Origin: Betaproteobacteria bacterium
Lineage (GTDB): Bacteria > Pseudomonadota > Gammaproteobacteria > Burkholderiales > SG8-39
Direction of reading: 5' to 3'
DNA length: 64,000 nt
Assembly (NCBI GenBank): GCA_016234705.1
Contig: JACRAS010000114.1
Span: 17,555-81,554, forward strand
Of the stretch, positions 50,081 to 57,234 are shown in pieces. The notes below the pieces were generated by a model. The model worked only from the letters and a program-made list of their open reading frames with translations. It ran no database searches and was not told where the DNA came from. Made by a program: the position numbers and the translations under genes. Within the stretch, counting starts at the first letter, position 1; each line of letters starts with the position of its first letter.

Positions 50081-50266
50081 ATGAATGCGATGACCGAAGC
50101 CCGGGCCTTCACGCAAATCGAATTGCGCGACGACGAGCGCCAGCGCTGCGAAGTATGGACCCGCGTGATGGGCTACCACCGGCCGGTGGCGTCCTTCAAC
50201 ACCGGCAAGAAAGGCGAGCACCACGAACGCAAGTTCTTCACCGAGTGCAGCGCCAGCGTGCGCTAA
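50081..50266 (+). CDS. Detached glycyl-radical domain of NrdD
   Basis: A 61-residue ORF with VWTRVMGYHRPVASFNTGKK and GEHHERKFF. This matches the C-terminal end of class III reductases, where RVxGY carries the glycine radical and NxGK follows. The glycine is the G of MGY (residue 32). The ORF starts 35 bp after the nrdD stop with its own strong site GAGGAGG, and lies in a different frame (+1), so it is not simply the same chain with a point nonsense mutation. The two chains would need to assemble to make an active enzyme; NrdG would place the radical on the small subunit. Confidence 0.85.
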   Translation: MNAMTEARAFTQIELRDDERQRCEVWTRVMGYHRPVASFNTGKKGEHHERKFFTECSASVR

Positions 50267-50282
50267 AGCGACGGCAGCGCCG

Positions 50283-50960
50283 CTGCGAATCGGCGGGCTG
50301 ACTCCGCTTTCGGCGACCGACTACCCCGGCGAACTCGCCGCGGTGGTCTACTGCCAGGGCTGTCCCTGGCGCTGCCGCTATTGCCACAATCCGCACCTGC
50401 TGCCGCGCCGGGCGGCGGGCGGCATCGCCTGGAGCGAAGTGCTGGAGTTTCTGCGCCGCCGCCGCGGGCTGCTCGACGCCGTGGTATTCAGCGGCGGCGA
50501 GCCGACCGCCCAGCCGGGGCTCGACCGGGCGATGCGCGAAGCCCGTGCCCTCGGCTACCGCATCGGCCTGCACAGCGCCGGCATTTACCCGCGCCGTTTC
50601 GCCGAAGTGCTGCCTCTGGTCGATTGGGTCGGCTTTGACGTCAAAGCGCCGTTCGACGCGACGTATGAACGCGTCACCGGCGTGCGCGCCAGCGGAGCGG
50701 CGGCGCTGGAAAGCGGGCGCCGGCTGCTCGCAAGCGGTGTGGACTATGAGTTTCGCACCACCTGGCACGCCGGGTTCCTTAGTACCGCCGAGCTTGAGCG
50801 GCTCACTCAGAACCTGCATGAGTTGGGCGTGCGCCGCTACGCGCTGCAGGAATTCCGCGCGCGCGGTTGCCTCGCCTTCCGGCCCGAGGGGAACGCTGTC
50901 GCGGCAGACCTGGATGCCTTGGCGCGGCGCTTTCCGCAGTTTTGCGTGCGGCGCGCGTAG
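50283..50960 (+). CDS. nrdG: Anaerobic RNR-activating protein NrdG (radical SAM)
   Basis: A ~225-residue radical SAM activase that installs the glycyl radical on NrdD. The cluster motif is CQGCPWRCRYCHNPHL (CxxxCxxC), followed by VVFSGGEPTAQPGL and VGFDVKAPFDATYERVTG. Family members begin LRIGGLTPLSATDYPG, which is encoded in this frame from CTG at 50283. The first canonical start is GTG at 50343, which would cut off the conserved N-terminus. A CTG start or translational coupling to the preceding ORF (stop at 50264-50266) is therefore likely. Third gene of the reductase operon. Confidence 0.88.
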   Translation: MRIGGLTPLSATDYPGELAAVVYCQGCPWRCRYCHNPHLLPRRAAGGIAWSEVLEFLRRRRGLLDAVVFSGGEPTAQPGLDRAMREARALGYRIGLHSAGIYPRRFAEVLPLVDWVGFDVKAPFDATYERVTGVRASGAAALESGRRLLASGVDYEFRTTWHAGFLSTAELERLTQNLHELGVRRYALQEFRARGCLAFRPEGNAVAADLDALARRFPQFCVRRA

Positions 50961-51077
50961 AGTCGGGCGCAATATCGGCAGGTGAGGGTGGGAATGAAGG
51001 GCGTCCGCCCTTCCTCAGCTCCTTGCGCTTATGCTCCCCTATATTTTCCACTGCAACAGCTTATTCTTCGATGGTTC

Positions 51078-51509
51078 TCAGGCTAAGGCCCTTAGGGCGG
51101 CGATGGCCCGGTCCAGCTTGACGAGGCGACCGGCTGCGCCTTTCTTATTCAGCAAGGCCTCGCGCACTGCCCGATGCTGCTTTGCTTCGAGCAAGGCGAT
51201 TTGTTCGGCGATGTCGGCCCTGATCGGCGCTTCGGTCCCGGCAGCCGTGCGGTCGGTGGCCTCGCGATTTGTAGGCTGTATCTGCAAATTGCGCTCATTC
51301 CCGAAAATGTCGGGGCGCAATTCATGTCTGGTCACGGTACCGCCCGTTGCCGCTTCAACGGAAAGTACGTGCTCCGCGGGCACGCGCAAAGACTTGTTGA
51401 TCCAGTGCCAGACATGTCCTTGTTTGACTCCGCAGGCGCGCGCCAAGGCGGACTGACCGCCCGCTTTCTCTACCGCGCGTCTCAACGCCTGCGCTTCCTT
51501 TGTTTCCAT
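51078..51509 (-). CDS. YdaS-like Cro/CI family repressor
   Basis: A 143-residue protein with an N-terminal helix-turn-helix of the YdaS/Cro type: GGQSALARACGVKQGHVWHW and INKSLRVPAEHVLSVEAATG. The C-terminal half (DIAEQIALLEAKQHRAVREA) is a helical, probably coiled-coil, region. YdaS proteins are phage-like regulators. The ATG at 51509 coincides with the expected transcription start of the promoter at 51516-51544, so the mRNA is probably leaderless, like the maintenance transcript of lambda cI. It faces a divergent small membrane-protein gene. Confidence 0.8.
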   Translation of the reverse strand: METKEAQALRRAVEKAGGQSALARACGVKQGHVWHWINKSLRVPAEHVLSVEAATGGTVTRHELRPDIFGNERNLQIQPTNREATDRTAAGTEAPIRADIAEQIALLEAKQHRAVREALLNKKGAAGRLVKLDRAIAALRALA

Positions 51510-51515
51510 CCGCGC

Positions 51516-51544
51516 AATCTACAAGAATATTTGTCAATTGTCAA
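51516..51544 (-). promoter_or_regulatory. Repressor promoter (minus strand), leaderless
   Basis: On the minus strand TTGACA (51544-51539) and TAGATT (51521-51516) are 17 bp apart. The predicted transcript would begin at or next to the ATG at 51509. The -35 is the core of TTGTTGACAATTGACAA, and this element is nearly identical to the opposing promoter at 51701-51732. Confidence 0.75.
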
Positions 51545-51578
51545 CAACACCCCCGCATAGTGCGGCAAACCTTCCGCC

Positions 51579-51592
51579 ACAACAATTGTTGT
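51579..51592. promoter_or_regulatory. Perfect palindrome ACAACAATTGTTGT
   Basis: A perfect 14-bp palindrome lies between the two opposing promoters. It contains the TTGTTG/CAACAA element found at both promoters, so it is a probable central operator for the repressor. Confidence 0.6.
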
Positions 51593-51700
51593 AGGCCGAT
51601 CCAGCGCCTGGCGAGCTGCGCTACCCGGCCGCAAGCCTTGACCACGGGGGCGTCCGCCAAGGAATGGCGATTGCGGCCAATTGCGGATATACAAAAATAA

Positions 51701-51732
51701 TTGTTGACAAGCAACAAATAATCTTGTAGTAT
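51701..51732 (+). promoter_or_regulatory. Strong promoter with TTGTTG-N5-CAACAA operator
   Basis: TTGACA (51704-51709) and TAGTAT (51727-51732) are spaced by 17 bp, close to ideal. TTGTTG (51701-51706) and CAACAA (51712-51717) form an inverted repeat over the -35. The whole element is nearly identical to the minus-strand promoter of the repressor gene. Transcription would start near 51739, 40 bp before the ATG at 51779. Confidence 0.75.
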
Positions 51733-51778
51733 GCGTTTAACGGATCAAAATGACGATCCGGGCACTCGGGAGATGACC

Positions 51779-52090
51779 ATGGCCAGCACCTTGAATCGCA
51801 GACAGACTTCGCAGGGCATGAGAGCCCTATTCTCGGCATTTTTCCCTGTTCAAGCCTCGTTGACGGTCGCGCGCGGGAAGGGTCCTGCAATCAGCGCGCC
51901 AGTCAGGGCTCGGAGCGGCGCGACTCGGCCCGACACGCCGAGCGCGCCGTCCAGGCTGAAACAGGGGATCTGCCAGGCGCTCGTGGTGGTCGCGCTGGCG
52001 TCGGGAATGGGCGGGCTGCTTGCCGCTTACAATCTTCGCGACTCGATTCAGGCGCAAGCTCAACAGTGGGCCATGGTCATCGCGCGTTAG
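51779..52090 (+). CDS. Small single-span membrane protein under repressor control
   Basis: A 103-residue protein with a basic, proline-rich first half and one hydrophobic segment near residues 67-83 (ALVVVALASGMGGLLAAYN), then a short amphipathic tail (RDSIQAQAQQWAMVIAR). I do not recognise it. The frame opens at 51731 inside the -10 box, so the ATG at 51779, six bases after GGGAG, is the better start. Its strong promoter is overlapped by an operator, so it is expected to be off while the repressor is made. A holin-like or toxic role is possible but unproven. Confidence 0.6.
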   Translation: MASTLNRRQTSQGMRALFSAFFPVQASLTVARGKGPAISAPVRARSGATRPDTPSAPSRLKQGICQALVVVALASGMGGLLAAYNLRDSIQAQAQQWAMVIAR

Positions 52091-52289
52091 CAACGCAGGA
52101 CGCGGTCGCAGCCCGGGCCAGTCGCGCAAGCATCACGGATGCATGCCGGAGGACCCTTCGGCGCCCCTTCGACGTAAGCCGGCGCCGAATCGCGCGCAGC
52201 GCCGCGAGGATCGAAACCGACGCGGCAACCCGCAAGTCTTACCTCAAGCGGTGAGAACCAAAGAAAAACAGAGACATCAACTAACAGGT

Positions 52290-52337
52290 TTTTGCTGGTA
52301 ACCAATTGTTTTGATTGTCAAATGGTTACCAGCAAAA
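52290..52337. repeat. Perfect 15-bp inverted repeat (hairpin)
   Basis: TTTTGCTGGTAACCA (52290-52304) and TGGTTACCAGCAAAA (52323-52337) are perfect complements separated by 18 bp. The AT-rich DNA contrasts with the surrounding GC-rich sequence. It could be a terminator for the small membrane-protein gene or a recombinase arm site beside the putative attachment site. Confidence 0.7.
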
Positions 52338-52339
52338 TG

Positions 52340-52367
52340 GCGCTATCTTGTTGATTTAAAATAGCGC
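52340..52367. repeat. Second inverted repeat GCGCTAT / ATAGCGC
   Basis: GCGCTAT (52340-52346) pairs with ATAGCGC (52361-52367) around a 14-bp AT-rich centre. It lies 2 bp after the larger hairpin and 20 bp before the tRNA remnant. Confidence 0.5.
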
Positions 52368-52386
52368 GGCATTACCGAAAAATATA

Positions 52387-52431
52387 ATTCGTAATGCGAA
52401 GGTCGGAGGTTCGACTCCTCTACCCGCACCA
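52387..52431 (+). repeat. tRNA-Thr(CGT) 3' remnant, putative attachment site
   Basis: The 45 nt from ATTCGTAATGCGAAGG to the terminal CCA match the 3' part of a tRNA-Thr with anticodon CGT: anticodon loop, variable region, T-arm (GGAGG-TTCGACT-CCTCT) and acceptor end. The 5' half is missing, and the acceptor strand is one nucleotide short (ACCCGCACCA). Half-tRNAs that begin at the anticodon loop are typical duplicated att sites left by tRNA-targeting integrases. Reading direction places the former element to the left of the remnant. No integrase gene or intact copy of this tRNA is seen. Confidence 0.7.
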
Positions 52432-52446
52432 TTTTCAGGCCAGCCC

Positions 52447-55400
52447 TCAGTCGGCGCCTTTGATGTACTTGTAGGTCCGCGTGCGCGTCTGGTTGATCGG
52501 CGGATTGATCTTGTCCGGCTTGATCGGGGAACTCGAGCTCCCGTCCCGCTGCACGGCACCGATCAGGACCGCCGTCGGCACGCCGTCGATGGGCACGATG
52601 CCGATCACCGGCGAAGGCGGCAGGCCCCCGCCGGCAAACGTGGATGAACGCGAGCCGCCGCAAGAGGCGTTGTTCGCGGTGCCTATCGAGCCCGAGCCGT
52701 TGAACAGATTGACGAAGTAACCGCGCGCTTCGCCCAGTCTGGTGCTGCACGACAAGCCGCTGCTCAGCGGCCGGTTGGTGCTGAAGGTCACCATGCCGCC
52801 GACGATCACCGCGGCGGTAACGCCCTGTTCCCCCTGTCCGTACTGATTCAGATACATGAACCAGCCCTTCAGGCTCGAGTTCGTAAGCAGGTTGCTGCTG
52901 CTGCAGGTCGAATCGTTGACGTCGGTCACGTTGAGCGTGTCGCTGGAATCCAGGTTGTACGCCGCGGTGCTCGGCGTCGAGGTCAGATCGTCCTTGTAGA
53001 CATAGGCCTTGTTCGGGTAGGGCAGCGTACTGTACGGATAATCCGTGATCAGCGGATGCTCGCGATCGCCCGACACGATCGCAACGTAGGCCGAGGTCTG
53101 GTACGGGAACAGCCCCGGGCCGAACAGGAACTTGCGCCCCTGGCCGCTCAGATTGGTTTGGGCGACCTTGTGCATGACCCATTTGGTGGCGTCGCTGGTG
53201 TTGTTGATCGAGCCTGAGGGGGGGCGCGCCGTCAGGGAGGTCGGAGAGCTGACGAAATCTATACGATAGATGCGCCCGCCCACGTCGGCAACGTAGGCGT
53301 AATCGACCAGGCCGTCGTTGTTCAGGTCGATCATGTTCACGTCCGCCGCCACGGCGCGGTCGGTGGCGAAGGACGTGATCAGCGCGCCCGTGTCGGCATT
53401 GATGAAATAGACCACATTGCCTTTGGTCGAGCCGCACTGGGTGGTGATGATGGAATTGGTGTCTTCGCACGGGTCATAGCCGCCGCCCATCACCACGACC
53501 GGATTGGTCGTATTGGTCGAATAGCCGCTGATGAACGCGACGTTCGGCGTGGACCAGGTCTGCCCCATTTGCTCGAAGCCGGTATCGCAGCCGCCGCTGG
53601 ACGAGGTGCAGCCGCGGCGCCATTTCAGCGTCGGATTTGCGGCGGGGTTGCTGACGTCGAAGGCATAGATCATCCTGCCGCCGCGGCGCTGGGTCGGATA
53701 GATCCAGACCGGCGGATTGACTCCGCCTACCGGCGCCTGGTAGATGCCGATCGAGCCGTCGAAAAAGTAGTCCTTGCGCGGAAAACCCGCGGTGGCGGGA
53801 AGACCGTAATCGATGCCGGGGCTGTTGTCCATCAGCCGCTGCAGCTTGGAGTAGTGCTCGGGGGCGACGAAGGACCAGCGCTCCTTGCCGTTGGACGCAT
53901 CGACCGCGCGCAGCGTGCCGTCGTTTGCGCCGTAGTAGACCGTGACCCCGGCGGCGCCGTAGGTGACCGGCAGCGGCCGCGAATGCACCACGTCGCCGTG
54001 GATCGACGGTCGCGTCTGGTTCGGGTTGGTGCTGGCGTTGTACAGGCCGGTTGCGTTGCCCGGATCGGCGGGGGGAGGGTTGGTGTTGATGACATCGGCG
54101 CCGCTGGTGAAAGCGGCCAGATCGCTGGAGAGGCCGCTGGAAGCCGCGGTGAAACTGACCAGCGCGCCGCCGCTCAGGGTGAGCATATTGCGGTTGGCCG
54201 TCGTCTGCGCGGTCGTCACCCCCGGGTTGTTGCCCCGGCGCAGGATTTCGGCCACCGCGCCTTTTTCCACCGTCGGTCCGTCGGGGAGGTCTGAATAGAT
54301 GGTGCCGGCGGCGATGGCGCTGGCGCAATTGCTGGCGGGATCCGGATTGACGGTCTTGGTCGCCCAGTAATTACTCGAGTCCGTGGTCCAGAAGCTGGCG
54401 GCGCAGTCGTCGATGAAGCCGGTCAGCGCATTGGTGGCCGCGGCGCCGTTCTTGTCGACCAGGTCGAGGTCGCCGGCGATTTTGCCGATCTGGTATTGCT
54501 TGAGGTTGCCGTACCAGCGCGGATTGGCGTCCGGGTCGGGGCGGAACATGCCGATGAACACCTGGTTCGCGTTCTGGGTGCGGTTGGTGGCGTTGACCGG
54601 CAGGCTGGCCGAGGCAAAGGTGGTGTTGACCGACTGGATTTCGGCGAGGATCTTCTTCAGCGCGGCGACGATCGCCGCCTCGTTGGTCGCGGAAAAATAC
54701 TTGCCGCCGCCAATACGCGCCATGCTCATGTACAGTTGCGTCTCCTCGGCGTTTTGCTGCGCGTTGAACACGTCGATGGTGTAGGTGGTGATCGACTGCT
54801 TGATGGTATCGGTGCCGCTGGCCGTATTCTTCGCCTTGGGCTGATGCATGAAGCGCGCCCACTCGTCCGCGTTGGCGGCGGTGCTCGGCGTGATGAAGTT
54901 TCCCGTGGGCGTGACCACCGTGCCGGTGGTATTGCCGGTCACCATGTAGCGCGCGCCCGAGGTGCACACGCCGGCGCTGGCCGTGGGGGCGGCATAGGTG
55001 CAGCCGCCGTTATAGCCCGAGCAACTGGCGGCGAACTCCGCAATGCCGGTGGTGCTGGCATAACACTGGGCGGTGTTGCCGAGCAGGGTCGTCGTGGTGG
55101 TAGCGCCGAACGAGGTGACGGCCACCGCGCTCGCCCTGACCGTTTGGGTGACGGTATACTTGTAGCGCGGGGTGGTAGTGACCGTGGAGGGTGATCCCGT
55201 TATCGTATTGGTCACATCAACAACGTTCTTGCCGCCGCCGCAGGAGGCGCCCAAAGCGCCCGTGACGGCGCAACTATAAGTGGTCGTGGTGGTGTCGTTT
55301 CCGGAGGTGGTGACCAGCGTAGCGGGGCAGCTCGTGTCCACTCCGGCAAAATCACCGGAAGCGCCCCATCTGGGAGTTGCTCCGGTTGTTGTTCCGAGAC

Positions 55401-56658
55401 TGCCATAACAGGTCGTCGTCGTCCCTGTTCTGGTGGTGATTTGATTGCTGCCGAGAACGGCCGCGCCGACCGACGGCGTGCAACTCGCGCTCGCGGCGGC
55501 GTCCACGGCGCCGATCGCGTAGGTATCGTTGCTATAGGTGGTGGTGGTGGTAATGGTGTCCGCGCCGCTGGTCACAGAGCTCGTGGTGGTTGCGGGCAGG
55601 CTCATGCCGCCTTGGTCTCCGGCGGCGGCGGCGGCGCTGGCGTAACAGGCCGAAGTGCCGGTGTTGGTCGGGAAGCTAATGACCGCAGGCGCGGTGCTGG
55701 TGCCGCTGCTGGTGATGGTGTTGCCCAGCACCGAGTAGCGCTGCGTCCCGGCGACGCAGGTGTCGAGCGAGGTGGTGGTATTGCTGTTGCTGCAACTGCA
55801 ACTGTCGTAGCCCGCCCCGGCGGCGCATGCCGCGGCGTTGGATGCGTTGTCGGTGGTGCCGCTGGTGGTGCAGGCGGCCTGGCTGGCATAACACTGCGTG
55901 GTGTAGTTGAGGTTGGTCGTCGTGGTTGCGGTCGCGCTGGTAAAGCCGGGCACCGGAATCTGCGGGCTGCAGCTTCCGCCCAGGTTGGTGAGCGCGGTGC
56001 AGTTGGCGGCGGTGTCCGCGGCCGGGCCGTTGGCATTCGGGTTGCCGATGAAGATGATGAAGTTGCGGCCGCAGGAATTGGCATCGGACAGCGGCGACCT
56101 GAACCGGGTGTAGTTGGCGGTGTAGCCGTTGGAGTCGGCCTTCGCGGCCACCACGGCGGAGGGGGAAACGGAATAGCCGCCGGTAAAGTAATTGTAGGCG
56201 TCGTACATCAGGTTGCCGTATTCCGTGTTCGCGTTGCGCTTTTCGTTCGGATCGTTGATATTGTTGTAAATCGTGGTCAACTGGATGCTGAAGGTGGTCT
56301 TGTTGGCATCGGTCATCGGCTGGATGGCGTAACGGATGAAGCCGCCGGTGTCGTTGGCGGTTCCGCCGGTGACGAATTCCATCAGCCCGAGATTCACGTC
56401 GCTGCCGATGGCGCTAAGGACCGTGTTGATGGCGCTCGCCTCGGATTGCCCCTGCGCCAGGCCGCCTGGCCATTGCTGGCTTTGCCGTGCCCAGTTGGAC
56501 GTATTGTCGAGGATGATCAGGATTTTCGGGCCTATGGCCGTGCCGCCGCCGGCGCCGGTGAATATGTCGATGTCCTCGGCCGCGGAATGGGTCGGGACAA
56601 AAGCTGCCGCGGCGCACAGCAGCAGCGCGGGCAAGCGGTGTTTGGTCGGGTATTTCAT
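52447..56658 (-). CDS. pilY1: Type IV pilus tip protein PilY1
   Basis: A 1403-residue PilY1/PilC homologue. A signal peptide (ALLLCAAAAFVPTHSAA) is followed by a von Willebrand A-like domain with the degenerate metal site KILIILDNTSNW (residues 45-56). An unusual insert at about residues 235-570 is Thr/Ser/Ala-rich with many cysteines and four CYAS/CYGS repeats. The C-terminal half is a beta-propeller with a calcium loop DLNNDGLVDYAYVADVGG (about residue 1108). PilY1 sits at the pilus tip and acts in adhesion, twitching and surface sensing. It is the last gene of the pilE-fimT-pilV-pilW-pilX-pilY1 cluster. Confidence 0.9.
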   Translation of the reverse strand: MKYPTKHRLPALLLCAAAAFVPTHSAAEDIDIFTGAGGGTAIGPKILIILDNTSNWARQSQQWPGGLAQGQSEASAINTVLSAIGSDVNLGLMEFVTGGTANDTGGFIRYAIQPMTDANKTTFSIQLTTIYNNINDPNEKRNANTEYGNLMYDAYNYFTGGYSVSPSAVVAAKADSNGYTANYTRFRSPLSDANSCGRNFIIFIGNPNANGPAADTAANCTALTNLGGSCSPQIPVPGFTSATATTTTNLNYTTQCYASQAACTTSGTTDNASNAAACAAGAGYDSCSCSNSNTTTSLDTCVAGTQRYSVLGNTITSSGTSTAPAVISFPTNTGTSACYASAAAAAGDQGGMSLPATTTSSVTSGADTITTTTTYSNDTYAIGAVDAAASASCTPSVGAAVLGSNQITTRTGTTTTCYGSLGTTTGATPRWGASGDFAGVDTSCPATLVTTSGNDTTTTTYSCAVTGALGASCGGGKNVVDVTNTITGSPSTVTTTPRYKYTVTQTVRASAVAVTSFGATTTTTLLGNTAQCYASTTGIAEFAASCSGYNGGCTYAAPTASAGVCTSGARYMVTGNTTGTVVTPTGNFITPSTAANADEWARFMHQPKAKNTASGTDTIKQSITTYTIDVFNAQQNAEETQLYMSMARIGGGKYFSATNEAAIVAALKKILAEIQSVNTTFASASLPVNATNRTQNANQVFIGMFRPDPDANPRWYGNLKQYQIGKIAGDLDLVDKNGAAATNALTGFIDDCAASFWTTDSSNYWATKTVNPDPASNCASAIAAGTIYSDLPDGPTVEKGAVAEILRRGNNPGVTTAQTTANRNMLTLSGGALVSFTAASSGLSSDLAAFTSGADVINTNPPPADPGNATGLYNASTNPNQTRPSIHGDVVHSRPLPVTYGAAGVTVYYGANDGTLRAVDASNGKERWSFVAPEHYSKLQRLMDNSPGIDYGLPATAGFPRKDYFFDGSIGIYQAPVGGVNPPVWIYPTQRRGGRMIYAFDVSNPAANPTLKWRRGCTSSSGGCDTGFEQMGQTWSTPNVAFISGYSTNTTNPVVVMGGGYDPCEDTNSIITTQCGSTKGNVVYFINADTGALITSFATDRAVAADVNMIDLNNDGLVDYAYVADVGGRIYRIDFVSSPTSLTARPPSGSINNTSDATKWVMHKVAQTNLSGQGRKFLFGPGLFPYQTSAYVAIVSGDREHPLITDYPYSTLPYPNKAYVYKDDLTSTPSTAAYNLDSSDTLNVTDVNDSTCSSSNLLTNSSLKGWFMYLNQYGQGEQGVTAAVIVGGMVTFSTNRPLSSGLSCSTRLGEARGYFVNLFNGSGSIGTANNASCGGSRSSTFAGGGLPPSPVIGIVPIDGVPTAVLIGAVQRDGSSSSPIKPDKINPPINQTRTRTYKYIKGAD

Positions 56659-56703
56659 GACAATACTCCCACAAAAAAATCAGGCTGTCCGGCGTCGCCG
56701 CCT

Positions 56704-57234
56704 TCAGCAGGGCACTACGCTGCAAACGGTGTCGGCGGGCACCTGTACCGAAACCCCCTGGTGCAGTTCCACCGACGTATTGGTCGATGCTTGCGTTGCG
56801 ACGACCCTGAGGTCGTACAGCGTCCGGGCGCAAAGCGAATTGCCGACGGCCGCGCCGACGACGCCGAAGGCCTGGGCCTGCCCGAGGGCGCAGCCGATTT
56901 CGTCGGGGTTGCTCAGGACGAGCGCGGCGTTGGTCACGACATGCGCTTGCAGCAGCGTCGGCGTAATGGTCACGGCGACATCCGGAGTGCCGTCGGCATT
57001 GACGTCCACATTGGCTGCCGACGCGACGGAAACGCTGGTCGGCAAGCTGATCGCGGCTTCCACCGCCTCTTCCGCGGCGCGCACGGTTTCGGTGCGAAAC
57101 TGCATGTTGCCGACGATCTGCAGGTTGCTCTTGCCCAACCTGAAACTGGTGACCGCCATCAGCGTCAGCAACACCAGCATGATCAGGCCGACGAGCAGGG
57201 TCGCGCCTTGCTGGCGTCGCATCGGGGCGTTCAT
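56704..57234 (-). CDS. pilX: Type IV pilus minor pilin assembly protein PilX
   Basis: A 176-residue PilX-like protein. It begins NAPMRRQQGATLLVGLIMLV, with the G-A-T prepilin cleavage site at RQQG|ATLL and a long hydrophobic helix, and then the PilX-type SFRLGKSNLQIVGNMQFRTE. It overlaps the pilW stop by 4 bp (ATGA). PilX works with PilV, PilW and PilY1 to prime pilus assembly. The C-terminus (VPADTVCSVVPC) has a likely disulfide pair. Confidence 0.85.
   Translation of the reverse strand: MNAPMRRQQGATLLVGLIMLVLLTLMAVTSFRLGKSNLQIVGNMQFRTETVRAAEEAVEAAISLPTSVSVASAANVDVNADGTPDVAVTITPTLLQAHVVTNAALVLSNPDEIGCALGQAQAFGVVGAAVGNSLCARTLYDLRVVATQASTNTSVELHQGVSVQVPADTVCSVVPC

Larger units (their letters stand above)
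52091..52446. other. Intergenic region with hairpins and tRNA remnant
   Basis: This 356-bp stretch has no gene. Its right half holds two hairpins and a 45-nt tRNA-Thr 3' remnant, annotated separately. Its left half is GC-rich and shows nothing I can name. It separates the repressor/small-protein pair from the 3' end of pilY1. Confidence 0.6.

Noticed and set aside
50040..50090. Split nrdD as a sequencing frameshift
   Set aside because: The small ORF has its own strong ribosome site and a spacer with stop codon, and the frames differ; still listed as needing resequencing.
52343..53470. Minus-strand ORF ending with RVEESNLRPSHYE
   Set aside because: That peptide is the familiar artefact of translating the complement of a tRNA 3' end; it helped confirm the tRNA remnant.
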